Positions 14,982-15,226 of a DNA stretch of 15,226 nucleotides are shown here, one piece after another (the first letter of the stretch is position 1; each line of letters opens with the position of its first letter). The DNA lies in assembly GCA_041642315.1 (NCBI GenBank), contig JBEPWQ010000073.1:1-15226 (forward strand), read 5' to 3'. The translations under genes and the position numbers were made by a program. A model generated the notes under the pieces. The model did not search any database. It saw only the letters and a list, made by a program, of their open reading frames with translations, and had not been told where the DNA came from. Origin of the DNA: JAABSQ01 sp041642315 (GTDB lineage: Bacteria > Desulfobacterota > Desulfobacteria > Desulfobacterales > Desulfococcaceae).

Positions 14982-15226
14982 ATGGAATCGACGATTTTGA
15001 AGCAGCTGGATATAGCGGATATGGAATCGGGTGCCGGAACCGGCTCCGGGCGGGCGGCAAACGGCCCCGTACTGGCGTGCATATCCCCGGTGGACGGCCG
15101 AAAACTGGGGGATATCCGGTGTGCCGATCGAAACGATTACGAACAGGTGATGATTCAAGCCGAAGCGGCCTTTCTGGAGTGGCGCGGGGTCCCGGCCCCG
15201 AAGCGAGGGGAGATCGTTCGCCGGCT
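14982..15226 (+). CDS. Aldehyde dehydrogenase, ALDH7/antiquitin type (3' partial)
   Basis: The first 81 codons of a gene cut by the right edge. ATG 14982 follows an excellent ribosome site, TAAGGAGGGG at 14971-14980. The readable part has the ALDH N-terminal strand ISPVDGRKLGDIRCA, the helix QAEAAFLEW and then VPAPKRGEIVRR, which is characteristic of ALDH7 proteins. These oxidise 2-aminoadipate semialdehyde to 2-aminoadipate with NAD(P)+, the step after saccharopine dehydrogenase. The NAD-binding and catalytic Cys/Glu regions lie outside the window, so the substrate is inferred from the N-terminal signature and from the divergent saccharopine dehydrogenase gene. Confidence 0.82.
   Translation, partial: MESTILKQLDIADMESGAGTGSGRAANGPVLACISPVDGRKLGDIRCADRNDYEQVMIQAEAAFLEWRGVPAPKRGEIVRR

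Overview
The window reads as chromosomal DNA of an anaerobic, GC-rich Desulfobacterota bacterium, most likely a sulfate reducer of the Desulfosarcina/Desulfococcus type. This is inferred from the gene content only: heterodisulfide-reductase-like (Hdr) subunits, a probable selenocysteine codon, a c-type-heme sensor kinase, and PAS-rich sigma-54 regulation. No tRNA, rRNA, CRISPR array, insertion sequence or phage gene was seen.

Bases 1-5645 (+ strand) encode a soluble electron-transfer module. It holds a double HdrA-like flavoprotein whose visible N-terminus is a response-regulator receiver (REC) domain (5'-truncated by the window edge), an HdrC-like [4Fe-4S] protein, an HdrB-like CCG-domain protein, and an HdrD/DsrK-like Fe-S oxidoreductase. 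The last has an in-frame TGA exactly where the family has a conserved Cys, followed by a SECIS-like hairpin. I annotate it as one selenoprotein (4350-5645), not two ORFs.

Bases 5665-11839 (+), following with almost no gaps, encode the signalling half: a membrane histidine kinase whose periplasmic domain has two heme-attachment motifs, a PAS-PAS-AAA-HTH sigma-54 activator with no receiver domain, a REC-PAS-kinase hybrid, and a single-domain REC preceded in frame by a truncated copy of itself. Three of these regulators carry a three-cysteine PAS motif. A ComB-like phosphatase gene (11848-12552) ends the apparent 12.5 kb transcription unit.

Bases 12553-15226 are different in theme. They hold an unrecognised membrane-anchored protein (+), a convergent LYS9-type saccharopine dehydrogenase (-), and, divergently from it, the start of an ALDH7/antiquitin-type aldehyde dehydrogenase (+, cut by the right edge). 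The last two fit saccharopine-route lysine breakdown. The 184 bp between them contains nested perfect inverted repeats.

The most interesting hypothesis is that the first half is a signal-controlled Hdr complex. Kinases sensing redox state through heme, and possibly through PAS cysteines, could phosphorylate the REC domain built into HdrA, giving direct post-translational control of electron flow, while the sigma-54 activator sets expression. The sequence shows the parts and their order; the phosphotransfer and the electron donor and acceptor are inference.
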